Shown here piece by piece: positions 7,307 to 15,623 of a DNA stretch of 64,000 nucleotides; within the stretch, counting starts at the first letter, position 1; each line of letters opens with the position of its first letter. Made by a program: the position numbers and the translations under genes. The DNA is from Lachnospiraceae bacterium UBA7050. Its GTDB lineage: Bacteria > Bacillota > Clostridia > Lachnospirales > Lachnospiraceae. The stretch spans positions 1 through 64,000 of the forward strand of contig DLAJ01000023.1 of the NCBI GenBank assembly GCA_002493905.1, in the 5' to 3' direction. The notes beneath the pieces are model-generated. The model saw nothing but the letters and a program-made list of their open reading frames with translations. It had not been told where the DNA came from and made no database searches.

Positions 7307-8182
7307 ATGATTCGCTTTATTAACGAATTTATGAAAAAAATGAGACGGGATGATGTAAGCGCTCATGCAGCGTCAGCGGCGTTTTTTATGTTCCTTTCGA
7401 TTTTCCCGATTTTGATGCTGCTTTGTTCGATACTGCCCTATACACATATTTCCGAAGCGGACCTTTTGAGAGTGGTGACGGATCTTTTGCCATCGACGAT
7501 CGATCCGCTGGCTGTTAGTGTGATCGGGGATTTGTATGACCGGTCACCTACGATTATTTCCCTCTCTGCGGTATTTGTTATCTGGTCTGCGGCAAAGGGG
7601 ATTCTGGCACTGCTCAAGGGCTTAAACGATGTGCAGGATGTCGATGAGACGCGTAACTATTTTGTGCTGCGGTTCTGGTCCTGCATTTATACGGTGATTC
7701 TGCTCGTGCTCATTGTTTTTACGCTGATCGTGCTTGTGTTCGGGAATCCGATCATCAATAACCTGCTGTCGCATCTGCCGAACGTGCGTTATATTGCAAT
7801 TCTGCTGATGCCGTTCCGCTATCTGGTGGTGATCGTTGCGCTGGCACTGGTATTTGCTTTTATGTATGCGCTGATTCCCAACAAAAAGAACCGTGTCTTT
7901 GACAAGATGCCGGGCGCTGTTTTTGCAAGCTTTGGCTGGACGATATTTTCCTGGGCGTTTTCGATGTATGTGGAACGTTATGGCGCCTTTGATATGTATG
8001 GAAGCCTGACAACCATCGTGATCATTATGCTCTGGCTGTACTTTTGTATGTATATTCTGCTGCTTGGAGATGAGCTGAATTATTTCCTGCAGCCTCTTTT
8101 AGGGCTTCTTAGGGTGAATAGACAGATGCGGAAGGAAAAATTCCTAAAAAAGAAAGAGGAAAAGCGCTCCGCGTCTAAGTGA
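7307..8182 (+). CDS. YihY/BrkB family inner-membrane protein
   Basis: 291-aa protein with about six hydrophobic segments, of the YihY/virulence factor BrkB family (once mis-annotated as RNase BN). The family core is visible: SAHAASAAFFMFLSIFPILM near the start, IWSAAKGILALLKGLN, and the C-terminal YGSLTTIVIIMLWLYFCMYILLLGDELN. The function of the family is not settled; transport or envelope roles have been proposed. ATG 7307 is chosen because GGAGAG (7298-7303) precedes it; upstream in-frame starts at 7280 and 7283 lack a site. It may be cotranscribed with spoIID (gap of about 100 bases). Confidence 0.85.
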   Translation: MIRFINEFMKKMRRDDVSAHAASAAFFMFLSIFPILMLLCSILPYTHISEADLLRVVTDLLPSTIDPLAVSVIGDLYDRSPTIISLSAVFVIWSAAKGILALLKGLNDVQDVDETRNYFVLRFWSCIYTVILLVLIVFTLIVLVFGNPIINNLLSHLPNVRYIAILLMPFRYLVVIVALALVFAFMYALIPNKKNRVFDKMPGAVFASFGWTIFSWAFSMYVERYGAFDMYGSLTTIVIIMLWLYFCMYILLLGDELNYFLQPLLGLLRVNRQMRKEKFLKKKEEKRSASK

Positions 8183-8200
8183 GCTATCGAGACCGTTCAT

Positions 8201-8812
8201 TTAGGAATTAAATAATGCCGACGTTTTTTGAACATCCGAATCATAGGAAGCGGATTCTGGTACATTCAATTTTTTCATCATCCAGACTGCATCAGCATAC
8301 GTTCCGTCTGCATATTTCATATTATTAGGAAATGTGCCAAACGGTCGAAATCCAAGCTTCTGATAGCATTTGAACGCCCGTTCATTGCCTTCGATCACCT
8401 CAAGCTCTGCCTGTTCGTATCCAAGCTCTTTTGCAACGGACAGAACGGTTTCCAGCATGATCGTACCGATTCCGGTGCCGCAGTATTTTTGATACAGGGC
8501 AATGGCAATTTCGCAGCGATGACGATAGCGCTTATATGCGCCAATACTCATCAGTGAGCAGTTTCCGGCATGCTCTCCGTTTACTGACGCGATCAACATC
8601 AGTTCTCTTGCATTGTCTATACAGTTACGGATAAACGTTTTTTCCTGTTCCAGGGTCATATGAAATTCATCCGGTTCCCGGATCAGAAACGGTGTCTCTG
8701 CAGATGTGATCTTCATGTATTTCACCAAAGCTTCTGCATCAGACATTTCTGCGCTGCGTAAAATGACTGTCCGGCCCAGATGATCCTGCACCTGAAGTGG
8801 CTCAAAACGCAT
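8201..8812 (-). CDS. GNAT family N-acetyltransferase
   Basis: 203-aa acetyltransferase of the GNAT superfamily, convergent with the YihY gene (18-base gap). The acetyl-CoA site is seen as QKYCGTGIGTIMLETVLSVA (Q/R-x-x-G-x-G type), followed by AELEVIEGNERAFKCYQKLGF, typical of RimI/RimL-like members that modify small amines or protein N-termini. Substrate unknown. TGGAGGT lies upstream of ATG 8812; a longer frame reaching 8974 would run into the pheST control region and has no ribosome site. Confidence 0.88.
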   Translation of the reverse strand: MRFEPLQVQDHLGRTVILRSAEMSDAEALVKYMKITSAETPFLIREPDEFHMTLEQEKTFIRNCIDNARELMLIASVNGEHAGNCSLMSIGAYKRYRHRCEIAIALYQKYCGTGIGTIMLETVLSVAKELGYEQAELEVIEGNERAFKCYQKLGFRPFGTFPNNMKYADGTYADAVWMMKKLNVPESASYDSDVQKTSALFNS

Positions 8813-8920
8813 AGTGTTTTTACCTCCAGATTCTAAATTTGCAATATTGATTTTATCATGGAATGGTTCATTTTGTAATCTGTTTTGGTGAAATTCCTGT
8901 TCGGATGAAGCTTCGCAAAT

Positions 8921-8945
8921 TTCACTTCGGAATTTCGGAAGTGAA
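8921..8945. promoter_or_regulatory. 8-bp inverted repeat upstream of the pheST promoter
   Basis: TTCACTTC (8921-8928) and GAAGTGAA (8938-8945) flank nine bases, 23 bases upstream of the -35 element of the pheST leader. It may be an operator or the end of the divergent GNAT control region. Confidence 0.3.
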
Positions 8946-8967
8946 TAACACTTTACAAATTCCCTGC

Positions 8968-8996
8968 TTGACATTTTGAAACGGAGTGATTACAAT
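8968..8996 (+). promoter_or_regulatory. Promoter of the pheST T-box transcript
   Basis: TTGACA (8968-8973), 17 bases, TACAAT (8991-8996). Transcription would begin near 9003, at the 5' end of the T-box leader. Confidence 0.8.
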
Positions 8997-9002
8997 AAGC
9001 AG

Positions 9003-9311
9003 TATAAAAATGTGAAATATTCAAATTCTAAAAGGCGATGAACATGTTAAAGTACCTGATAACCCTGCAGAGAGAGGATGTCACCGGCTGAAAGCATCCT
9101 TAGGAAGTGTCCTGTATGATATTCCCATGTGAGCCGCCTGTCTGAAACGGTGTATCTGCTGTTTACACTTGCGAGTAGGACGGGACGTGGCAGCGCGTTA
9201 AGCTGATGAAAGAGTCTGCTTTTGAAGGCAAATCGCTGTTCGAAGACAGGAATCAGGGTGGTACCGCGGAGTTCATTCGTCCCTTGCATGCATATGCAAG
9301 GGTATTTTTTT
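9003..9311 (+). promoter_or_regulatory. T-box riboswitch (phenylalanine) with intrinsic terminator
   Basis: A leader of about 300 nt that senses uncharged tRNA-Phe. The T-box AGGGTGGTACCGCGG lies at 9255-9269. Stem I elements CGATGAAC (about 9037) and AGAGAGGATG (9071-9080) are visible, and a TTC codon at 9122-9124 is placed as the specifier, matching the PheRS genes downstream. The terminator is CCCTTGCAT (9281-9289) with ATGCAAGGG (9294-9302) and a T run to 9311; the T-box region can pair with its 5' side to form the antiterminator. Confidence 0.9.
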
Positions 9312-9412
9312 GCGCGATCAGCAGAAAAGAGGCAAGGCACAAAAAAGAATTTAATTTCAAATGCGCTGACCGCATTGGCGTGGTCAGGCGGAGAAAGGAG
9401 TAAGCAGCCAAC

Positions 9413-10432
9413 ATGAAAGAAAAACTGGCAAAGATCAAGGAAGAGGCACTTCGTCAGATTGAGGACAGTGACGCTTTGGAAAAACTGAATGAGGTAAGAG
9501 TGAATTTCCTCGGGAAAAAGGGAGAACTGACGACCGTCTTAAAATCGATGAAGGACGTTGCACCGGAGGAGCGCCCGAAAGTCGGCCAGATGGTAAATGA
9601 GCTCCGGGATGAGATTGAGCGCGTGTTAGAACAGGCGAAGTCAAAGATGGAGGAGAAAGCACGCGAAGCGGCAATGAAGCGGGAAGTCATTGACGTGACG
9701 CTTCCTGCAAAAAGAAATCTTGTCGGTCACAGACATCCGAACCGCATTGTGTTAGATGAGGTGGAACGTATTTTTATCGGCATGGGCTATGAGGTGGTAG
9801 AGGGTCCCGAAGTCGAATATGACTATTACAATTTCGAAGCATTAAACATTCCGGCGGATCATCCGGCGAAGGATGAGCAGGATACCTTTTATGTGACAAA
9901 TGACATCCTCCTGCGCACGCAGACGTCCCCGGTCCAAGTGCGTACAATGGAAAAAGGAAAGCTGCCGATCCGCATGATCGCGCCAGGCAGAGTGTTCCGC
10001 TCCGACGAAGTGGATGCGACACATTCGCCGTCGTTCCATCAGATCGAGGGGATGATCGTGGATAAGGGTATTACGTTTGCGGACTTGAAAGGGACACTCG
10101 CACAGTTTGCAAAAGAACTGTTTGGAGAAAAAACCAAAGTAAAGTTCCGGCCGCATCATTTCCCGTTTACGGAGCCGTCCGCGGAAGTGGATGTGTCCTG
10201 CTTTAAGTGCGGCGGGGAAGGATGCCGTTTCTGTAAGGGAAGCGGATGGATCGAAATATTAGGATGCGGAATGGTTCACCCAAAAGTTTTGAAAATGAGC
10301 GGCATCGATCCTGATGTATATTCCGGATTTGCGTTCGGAATCGGTCTGGAGCGCATCACGCTTTTGAAATATGAAATTGATGATATGCGGCTTTTATATG
10401 AAAACGACATCAGATTTTTGAAGCAGTTCTAA
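9413..10432 (+). CDS. pheS: Phenylalanine-tRNA ligase alpha subunit
   Basis: 339-aa catalytic subunit of the alpha2-beta2 PheRS, charging tRNA-Phe with phenylalanine and ATP. An N-terminal coiled coil (about 1-85) binds tRNA. Class II motifs are present: motif 2 in GRVFRSDEVDATHSPSFHQIEG-like sequence and motif 3 GIGLERITLLKY near the C-terminus. A cysteine cluster CFKCGGEGCRFCKGSGW is inserted before GMVHPKVL. Controlled by the T-box leader. Two stem-loops lie between it and pheT. Confidence 0.97.
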   Translation: MKEKLAKIKEEALRQIEDSDALEKLNEVRVNFLGKKGELTTVLKSMKDVAPEERPKVGQMVNELRDEIERVLEQAKSKMEEKAREAAMKREVIDVTLPAKRNLVGHRHPNRIVLDEVERIFIGMGYEVVEGPEVEYDYYNFEALNIPADHPAKDEQDTFYVTNDILLRTQTSPVQVRTMEKGKLPIRMIAPGRVFRSDEVDATHSPSFHQIEGMIVDKGITFADLKGTLAQFAKELFGEKTKVKFRPHHFPFTEPSAEVDVSCFKCGGEGCRFCKGSGWIEILGCGMVHPKVLKMSGIDPDVYSGFAFGIGLERITLLKYEIDDMRLLYENDIRFLKQF

Positions 10433-10433
10433 A

Positions 10434-10487
10434 AAAGATTGGCGCAAAGGCGCCAATCTTTCGAAGAATACCCAAAGGGTATTCTTC
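10434..10487 (+). promoter_or_regulatory. Twin hairpins between pheS and pheT
   Basis: Hairpin 1: AAAGATTGGCGC (10434-10445), AAAG, GCGCCAATCTTT (10450-10461). Hairpin 2: GAAGAATACCC (10463-10473), AAA, GGGTATTCTTC (10477-10487). One base separates them. Neither has a T run, so they more likely set mRNA processing or the PheS:PheT ratio than end transcription. Confidence 0.7.
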
Positions 10488-10534
10488 AGGGATTAAGAGA
10501 ACTTGATGGATTGAGGAAGAAAGGAAAACATGCG

Positions 10535-12955
10535 ATGAATACAGCATTATCATGGATTAAAGCATATGTGCCTGAATTGGACTGTACGGACAAGGAATAT
10601 TGTGATGCGATGACCTTAACGGGAACGAAAGTAGAAGGGTATGAACGCACGGATAAAAATTTACAGAGCATTGTTGTCGGACAGATCTTAAAGATTGAAA
10701 AGCATCCGGATGCCGATAAACTGATCGTCTGCCAGGTCAATGTCGGCAGCAGAACGATCCAGATCGTCACCGGAGCGCCCAATGTGAAGGAAGGGGATAA
10801 GGTTCCGGTCGTTCTTGACGGTGGAAAAGTAGCGGGCGGACATGACGGCGGCCCTCTGCCGGAGAATGGGATCCAGATCAAAGCGGGTAAGCTTCGCGGC
10901 GTGCCGTCGGAAGGAATGATGTGTTCGATCGAAGAGCTTGGTTCAGACCGTAATTTTTATCCAGAGGCGCCTGAAAACGGTATTTATATTTTTGATGACA
11001 GCGCGGAAGTTGGAACGGATGCGATCGAGGCGCTCGGACTGCATGACACGGTGTTTGAGTACGAGATCACCTCAAACAGAGTGGACTGCTACAGCATCTT
11101 GGGGATTGCCAGAGAGGCGGCGGCGACGTTTGGGAAACCTTTTGTTCCGCCTGCTGTAAAGAAGACGGGAAATGATGAGAAAGCGGAAGATTATATTTCC
11201 GTAGAAGTGCAGGATATGGAGCTTTGCACGAGATATTGCGCGCGCGTTGTCAAAAATATAAAGATTGCGCCTTCGCCGAAGTGGATGCAGAGACGGCTTG
11301 CGGCAAGCGGTATCCGTCCGATCAACAATCTGGTAGATATCACAAACTATGTCATGGAAGAATATGGGCAGCCAATGCATGCCTATGATCTTGATACGAT
11401 CACGGGCAGAAAGATCATTGTGCGCCGTGCAAAAGACGGCGACGAGTTTCAGACATTGGACGGTCAGATGCGCACGCTCGATAAGGATGTGCTGATGATC
11501 TGCGACGCTGAAAAAGAGATTGGCATCGCGGGAATTATGGGCGGCGAAAACTCGAAGATCACGGATGATGTCAAGACCGTACTTTTTGAAGCTGCGACTT
11601 TTAACGGCGCCAATATCAGAAAATCCGCAAAGCGCATCGGGCTCCGCACAGATGCCTCCGGCATTTTTGAAAAGGGCCTTGAGCCGCACAACGCACAGGC
11701 GGCAATCGACCGTGCCTGCGCGCTGATCGAGGAGCTTGGGTGCGGGGAAGTGGTCGGCGGCATGGTGGATGTCAAAGCGCCCTTAAAAGAGCCGGTCCGG
11801 ATACTTTTTGAGCCGGAAAAGACGAATGCTTTTCTCGGAACGGATATTGCGCACGAAGAGATGCTGAAGATTTTTGAGCGCATTGAGATTGTGTATGATG
11901 AAAAGACAAATGAACTGATCTGTCCGCCGTTCCGTCAGGACCTGCTCGGTTTTGCAGATATTGCGGAAGAGGTCGCAAGATTTTATGGGTATGACAAGAT
12001 TCCCGTGACACTGCCAAACGGTGAGGCGACTGCGGGAAAACACACGTTTGAACAAAGGATTGCGGAGAAGGCGAGAGAGGTTGCGGAATTCTGCGGGTTC
12101 TCCCAGTGCATGTGCTATTCCTTCGAGAGTCCGAAAGTATTTGATAAGCTGCTCATTCCAGAGGAAAGCCCCCTGCGCAGGACGGTAACAATCGCAAATC
12201 CGCTCGGAGAGGATTTCTCGATTATGAGAACGCTGCCGTTAAACGGGATGCTGACGTCGCTCGCAACGAATTATAACCGCCGCAACAAAGACGTGCGCCT
12301 TTACGAGATGGGAAATGTCTATTATCCGAAGCAGGTGCCGCTGACCGAACTCCCGGAGGAGCGCATGATGCTGACATTCGGCATGTACGGGGAGGGCGAC
12401 TTCTTTACGATGAAGGGTGTGATTGAGGAATTGTTTGAGTATATCGGCATGCGGGAGCGCATTACCTATGCACCGGATGCGGATAAGCCGTTCCTGCACC
12501 CGGGACGAAAAGCGCTGATCTGGTATCAGGGGCATGATGTCGGCTATCTTGGCGAAGTGCATCCGCAGGTGCTTGACAATTATGATATTGGTACGAGGGC
12601 GTATATCGCGGTGCTGGATATGACGGAGATCGTTCCGCTTGCATCCTTTGACAGAAAATATGAGGGACTTACGCGCTTCCCGGCAGTGACAAGGGATTTA
12701 AGCATGATCGTGCCGAAGGATATCCGGGTTGGCCAGCTGGAAGACATTATTTTACAGCGCGGCGGTAAAATATTAGAAAACGCAGAACTGTTTGATCTGT
12801 ATGAAGGGGAGCAGATCAGGGAAGGCTGTAAATCCGTCGCATATTCGCTGACATTCCGCGCGAAGGACCGGACGCTGGAGGAAAGCGATATCAGCGGCGC
12901 AATGAAAAAAATCCTGAACGGACTGCAGGGCATGGGCGTGGAGCTGCGGTCCTGA
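10535..12955 (+). CDS. pheT: Phenylalanine-tRNA ligase beta subunit
   Basis: 806-aa beta subunit of PheRS. Order: OB-fold tRNA-binding domain (about 40-150, ILKIEKHPDADKLIVCQVNV), the B3/B4 editing region that hydrolyses mischarged Tyr-tRNA-Phe (about 200-400), B5 DNA-binding-like domain, catalytic-like domain, and C-terminal ferredoxin-fold anticodon-binding domain (FDX-ACB, YEGLTRFPAVTRDLSMIV). Start ATG 10535 (MNTALSWIKAYVPEL) matches the family; a frame open to 10439 would read through the hairpins. Confidence 0.97.
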   Translation: MNTALSWIKAYVPELDCTDKEYCDAMTLTGTKVEGYERTDKNLQSIVVGQILKIEKHPDADKLIVCQVNVGSRTIQIVTGAPNVKEGDKVPVVLDGGKVAGGHDGGPLPENGIQIKAGKLRGVPSEGMMCSIEELGSDRNFYPEAPENGIYIFDDSAEVGTDAIEALGLHDTVFEYEITSNRVDCYSILGIAREAAATFGKPFVPPAVKKTGNDEKAEDYISVEVQDMELCTRYCARVVKNIKIAPSPKWMQRRLAASGIRPINNLVDITNYVMEEYGQPMHAYDLDTITGRKIIVRRAKDGDEFQTLDGQMRTLDKDVLMICDAEKEIGIAGIMGGENSKITDDVKTVLFEAATFNGANIRKSAKRIGLRTDASGIFEKGLEPHNAQAAIDRACALIEELGCGEVVGGMVDVKAPLKEPVRILFEPEKTNAFLGTDIAHEEMLKIFERIEIVYDEKTNELICPPFRQDLLGFADIAEEVARFYGYDKIPVTLPNGEATAGKHTFEQRIAEKAREVAEFCGFSQCMCYSFESPKVFDKLLIPEESPLRRTVTIANPLGEDFSIMRTLPLNGMLTSLATNYNRRNKDVRLYEMGNVYYPKQVPLTELPEERMMLTFGMYGEGDFFTMKGVIEELFEYIGMRERITYAPDADKPFLHPGRKALIWYQGHDVGYLGEVHPQVLDNYDIGTRAYIAVLDMTEIVPLASFDRKYEGLTRFPAVTRDLSMIVPKDIRVGQLEDIILQRGGKILENAELFDLYEGEQIREGCKSVAYSLTFRAKDRTLEESDISGAMKKILNGLQGMGVELRS

Positions 12956-12992
12956 CAGAAGGCAGAGAAAAAAGGAAAGTGAGGATTATAAC

Positions 12993-14441
12993 ATGGAGCA
13001 TACGAACACATGGAAAACGTATAGCAAAAAGCAGTTAAAAGAGTGCGAGGAGTTTTCGCAGGATTACCGGAATTTTCTTGACAACGGAAAGACCGAGCGC
13101 GAGTGTGTGGATACGATCGTCAATGAGATTGAAAAACACGGATATGTGGAGATGGAAAAGCTTGCGGCGGAGGGAAAAACGCTTATCCAGGGTGATAAAG
13201 TTTATTCGGTATGGATGAATAAGTCCATCGTGCTGTATCAGATTGGCGAGCGTCCGCTGGAGGATGGCATGAATATTCTGGGCGCGCACATTGATTCCCC
13301 GCGTCTGGACGTGAAGCAGAATCCGCTTTATGAGGACGGCGGATTTGCTTATCTGGATACACATTATTACGGCGGCATCAAAAAGTACCAGTGGGTGGCG
13401 CTTCCGCTTGCGCTGCACGGTGTTGTGATAAAAAAAGACGGAACGACTATTCTGGTCAATATCGGAGACAAAGAGGATGATCCGGTTCTTTTCATTTCCG
13501 ACCTGCTTGTGCATCTTTCCCAGGAGCAGCTCGAGAAGAAGGCGGCAAAAGTGATCGAGGGAGAAGCGCTCGACCTGATTATCGGGAACCGCCCTTATCT
13601 GGAAGAAGCGGGAAAGAAGAGCGCTGACAAGAAGACCAAAGGTCAGGATGCGGATAAAGAGGACGCGCAGGAAAAGGAAGCCGTAAAGAAGAGCATCCTT
13701 GCGCTGTTAAAAGAGTATTACGATATGGAGGAAGAAGATTTCATTTCCGCGGAATTGGAGATCGTCCCGGCAGGAAAAGCGCGTGAGGCGGGCATTGACC
13801 GCAGCATGGTCATGGCATATGGACAGGATGACCGTGTATGTGCGTTTGCGTCTTATCGTGCGATGCTGGAGCTTTCTAATGTAAAACGCACGGCATGCTG
13901 TATTCTGGTTGATAAAGAAGAGATCGGCAGCGTCGGTGCGACGGGCATGCAGTCTAAGTTTTTTGAAAACTCCGTTGCGGAGCTGATGGAACTGTGCGGC
14001 ACGTATTCGGAGCTTGCACTGCGCCGCTGCCTTGCGCATTGCGATATGCTTTCTTCAGACGTTTCAAGCGCGTATGATCCGAGCTATGCGGCCAGCTTCG
14101 ACAAGAAGAATGTGGCCTTCCTTGGAGACGGTATGGTGTTCAACAAATTTACCGGTGCCAGGGGAAAATCGGGTTCGAATGATGCCAATGCGGAATATAT
14201 CGCGCATATCAGGGAAATTTTTGAGCGGGAGGAAGTCAACCTGCAGACGGCGGAGCTTGGCAAGGTTGATCTCGGCGGCGGCGGGACGATTGCCTATATA
14301 CTGGCACTTTACGGCATGAATGTCATCGACTGCGGCGTACCTGTGCTGAATATGCACGCGCCATGGGAAGTGACGAGCAAAGCAGATTTATACGAGATGA
14401 AGCGCGGCTATGTGGCGTTTCTTGAAAATGCGGAATTGTGA
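12993..14441 (+). CDS. apeA: M18 family zinc aminopeptidase
   Basis: 482-aa metallo-aminopeptidase of the M18 family (aspartyl aminopeptidase relatives), cytoplasmic, releasing N-terminal residues from peptides. Metal-site neighbourhoods can be seen: NILGAHIDSPRLDVKQ, GQDDRVCAF, VDKEEIGSVGATGM, CDMLSSDVSSAYDPSY and a late NMHAPWEVTSKADLYE with the final metal His. Odd: a Lys/Asp/Glu-rich low-complexity insertion about residues 209-236 (KKSADKKTKGQDADKEDAQE), not needed for the fold. The symbol follows common usage for clostridial M18 enzymes; substrate preference is not shown. Confidence 0.9.
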   Translation: MEHTNTWKTYSKKQLKECEEFSQDYRNFLDNGKTERECVDTIVNEIEKHGYVEMEKLAAEGKTLIQGDKVYSVWMNKSIVLYQIGERPLEDGMNILGAHIDSPRLDVKQNPLYEDGGFAYLDTHYYGGIKKYQWVALPLALHGVVIKKDGTTILVNIGDKEDDPVLFISDLLVHLSQEQLEKKAAKVIEGEALDLIIGNRPYLEEAGKKSADKKTKGQDADKEDAQEKEAVKKSILALLKEYYDMEEEDFISAELEIVPAGKAREAGIDRSMVMAYGQDDRVCAFASYRAMLELSNVKRTACCILVDKEEIGSVGATGMQSKFFENSVAELMELCGTYSELALRRCLAHCDMLSSDVSSAYDPSYAASFDKKNVAFLGDGMVFNKFTGARGKSGSNDANAEYIAHIREIFEREEVNLQTAELGKVDLGGGGTIAYILALYGMNVIDCGVPVLNMHAPWEVTSKADLYEMKRGYVAFLENAEL

Positions 14442-14466
14442 TTTAGGAATCAGAAATGCAAAAGAG

Positions 14467-14507
14467 TTTTCTGCGGAAACGTAAAAGGCTTCCGCAGAAA
14501 ATTTTTT
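14467..14507 (+). terminator. Terminator after the M18 aminopeptidase
   Basis: TTTTCTGCGGAA (14467-14478) pairs with TTCCGCAGAAAA (14490-14501), followed by six T (14502-14507). The T run leads directly into copy 2 of the dispersed palindrome. Confidence 0.88.
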
Positions 14508-14544
14508 ACGATAAGCCGGCCCGCAGAGCGTGGCGGCGTTCGTT
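14507..14544 (+). repeat. Dispersed 38-bp palindromic element, copy 2
   Basis: Same borders as copy 1 (TACGATAAGCCGG to GGCGGCGTTCGTT) with a few changes in the loop (CCCGCAGAGCG). It begins at the last T of the aminopeptidase terminator and ends 20 bases before queA. Confidence 0.8.
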
Positions 14545-14564
14545 CTATATAGGAGAACGGTCAG

Positions 14565-15599
14565 ATGGAACAATTACGAAAATCCGATTATTATTTTGAA
14601 CTGCCGAAGGAACTGATTGCGCAGACCCCGCTCGCAGACCGGGCGGCATCACGTCTGCTTGTATTACATAGAGAGACGGGGGAGTATGAGCATCACACAT
14701 TCCGCGATATCAAAAATTATCTGCGCCCCGGGGACTGTCTCGTATTAAATAATACGAAGGTCATTCCCGCAAGGCTGATGGGTGTCAAGGCAGATACCGG
14801 GGCGGTGATTGAAGTGCTGTTATTAAAACGAAAATCGGATGATGTCTGGGAAACGCTGGTGAAGCCGGGGAAAAAGGCACGTCCCGGTGCGGTCATTTCG
14901 TTTGGAAACGGTCTGATTACCGGAACAGTGCTGGAAATTGGAGAGGAAGGAAACCGTCTGATCCGTTTTACTTATGACGGAATCTGGGAGGAAGTGCTTG
15001 ACCGACTTGGCGAGATGCCGCTTCCGCCCTATATTACGCATAAGTTAGAGGACAGGAACCGCTATCAGACGGTATATGCCCAATATGAGGGTTCGGCGGC
15101 GGCACCGACGGCAGGGCTGCATTTTACGAAGGACCTGCTTGCCGAATTAGAAGCATCGGGGATTGAACTGGCATATGTCACGCTGCATGTGGGGCTGGGA
15201 ACCTTCCGGCCGGTCAAAGAAGAGAATCTGCTTGATCACCATATGCATTCCGAAAGCTATGAGATCACAGAGGAAGCTGCACAAAAGATCAACCGCGCAA
15301 AACAGAACGGACACCGCGTTATCTGCGTCGGTACGACAAGCTGCCGCACGATTGAGAGTGCGGCTGGTGAAAACGGGTTGTTACGGGCATGTAAGGGAGA
15401 TACCGATATTTTCATTTATCCGGGGTATCGCTTTAAGGTACTGGATGCGCTGATTACGAATTTCCATCTGCCGGAATCCACGCTCATCATGCTTGTCAGT
15501 GCGCTGGCCGGAAGGGAACAGGTGCTTGCCGCCTATCAGGAGGCGGTGAAAGAGCGGTATCGTTTTTTCAGCTTTGGGGATGCGATGCTGATCTTGTGA
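14565..15599 (+). CDS. queA: S-adenosylmethionine:tRNA ribosyltransferase-isomerase QueA
   Basis: 344-aa enzyme that transfers and isomerises the ribosyl part of SAM onto preQ1-modified tRNA, giving epoxyqueuosine at position 34. Family hallmarks: YFELPKELIAQTPLADRAASRLL at the N-terminus, LVLNNTKVIPARL, APTAGLHFT, HVGLGTFRPV and FHLPESTLIMLVSALAG near the end. TAGGAG (14549-14554) precedes the ATG. No preQ1 riboswitch is evident. Convergent with prs. Confidence 0.96.
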   Translation: MEQLRKSDYYFELPKELIAQTPLADRAASRLLVLHRETGEYEHHTFRDIKNYLRPGDCLVLNNTKVIPARLMGVKADTGAVIEVLLLKRKSDDVWETLVKPGKKARPGAVISFGNGLITGTVLEIGEEGNRLIRFTYDGIWEEVLDRLGEMPLPPYITHKLEDRNRYQTVYAQYEGSAAAPTAGLHFTKDLLAELEASGIELAYVTLHVGLGTFRPVKEENLLDHHMHSESYEITEEAAQKINRAKQNGHRVICVGTTSCRTIESAAGENGLLRACKGDTDIFIYPGYRFKVLDALITNFHLPESTLIMLVSALAGREQVLAAYQEAVKERYRFFSFGDAMLIL

Positions 15600-15623
15600 C
15601 CCAATAAAGAACGAATCCGCAAG

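Noticed and set aside
14442..14564. preQ1 riboswitch before queA
   Set aside because: The gap is filled by the aminopeptidase terminator and the dispersed palindrome; no preQ1 pseudoknot pattern is seen.
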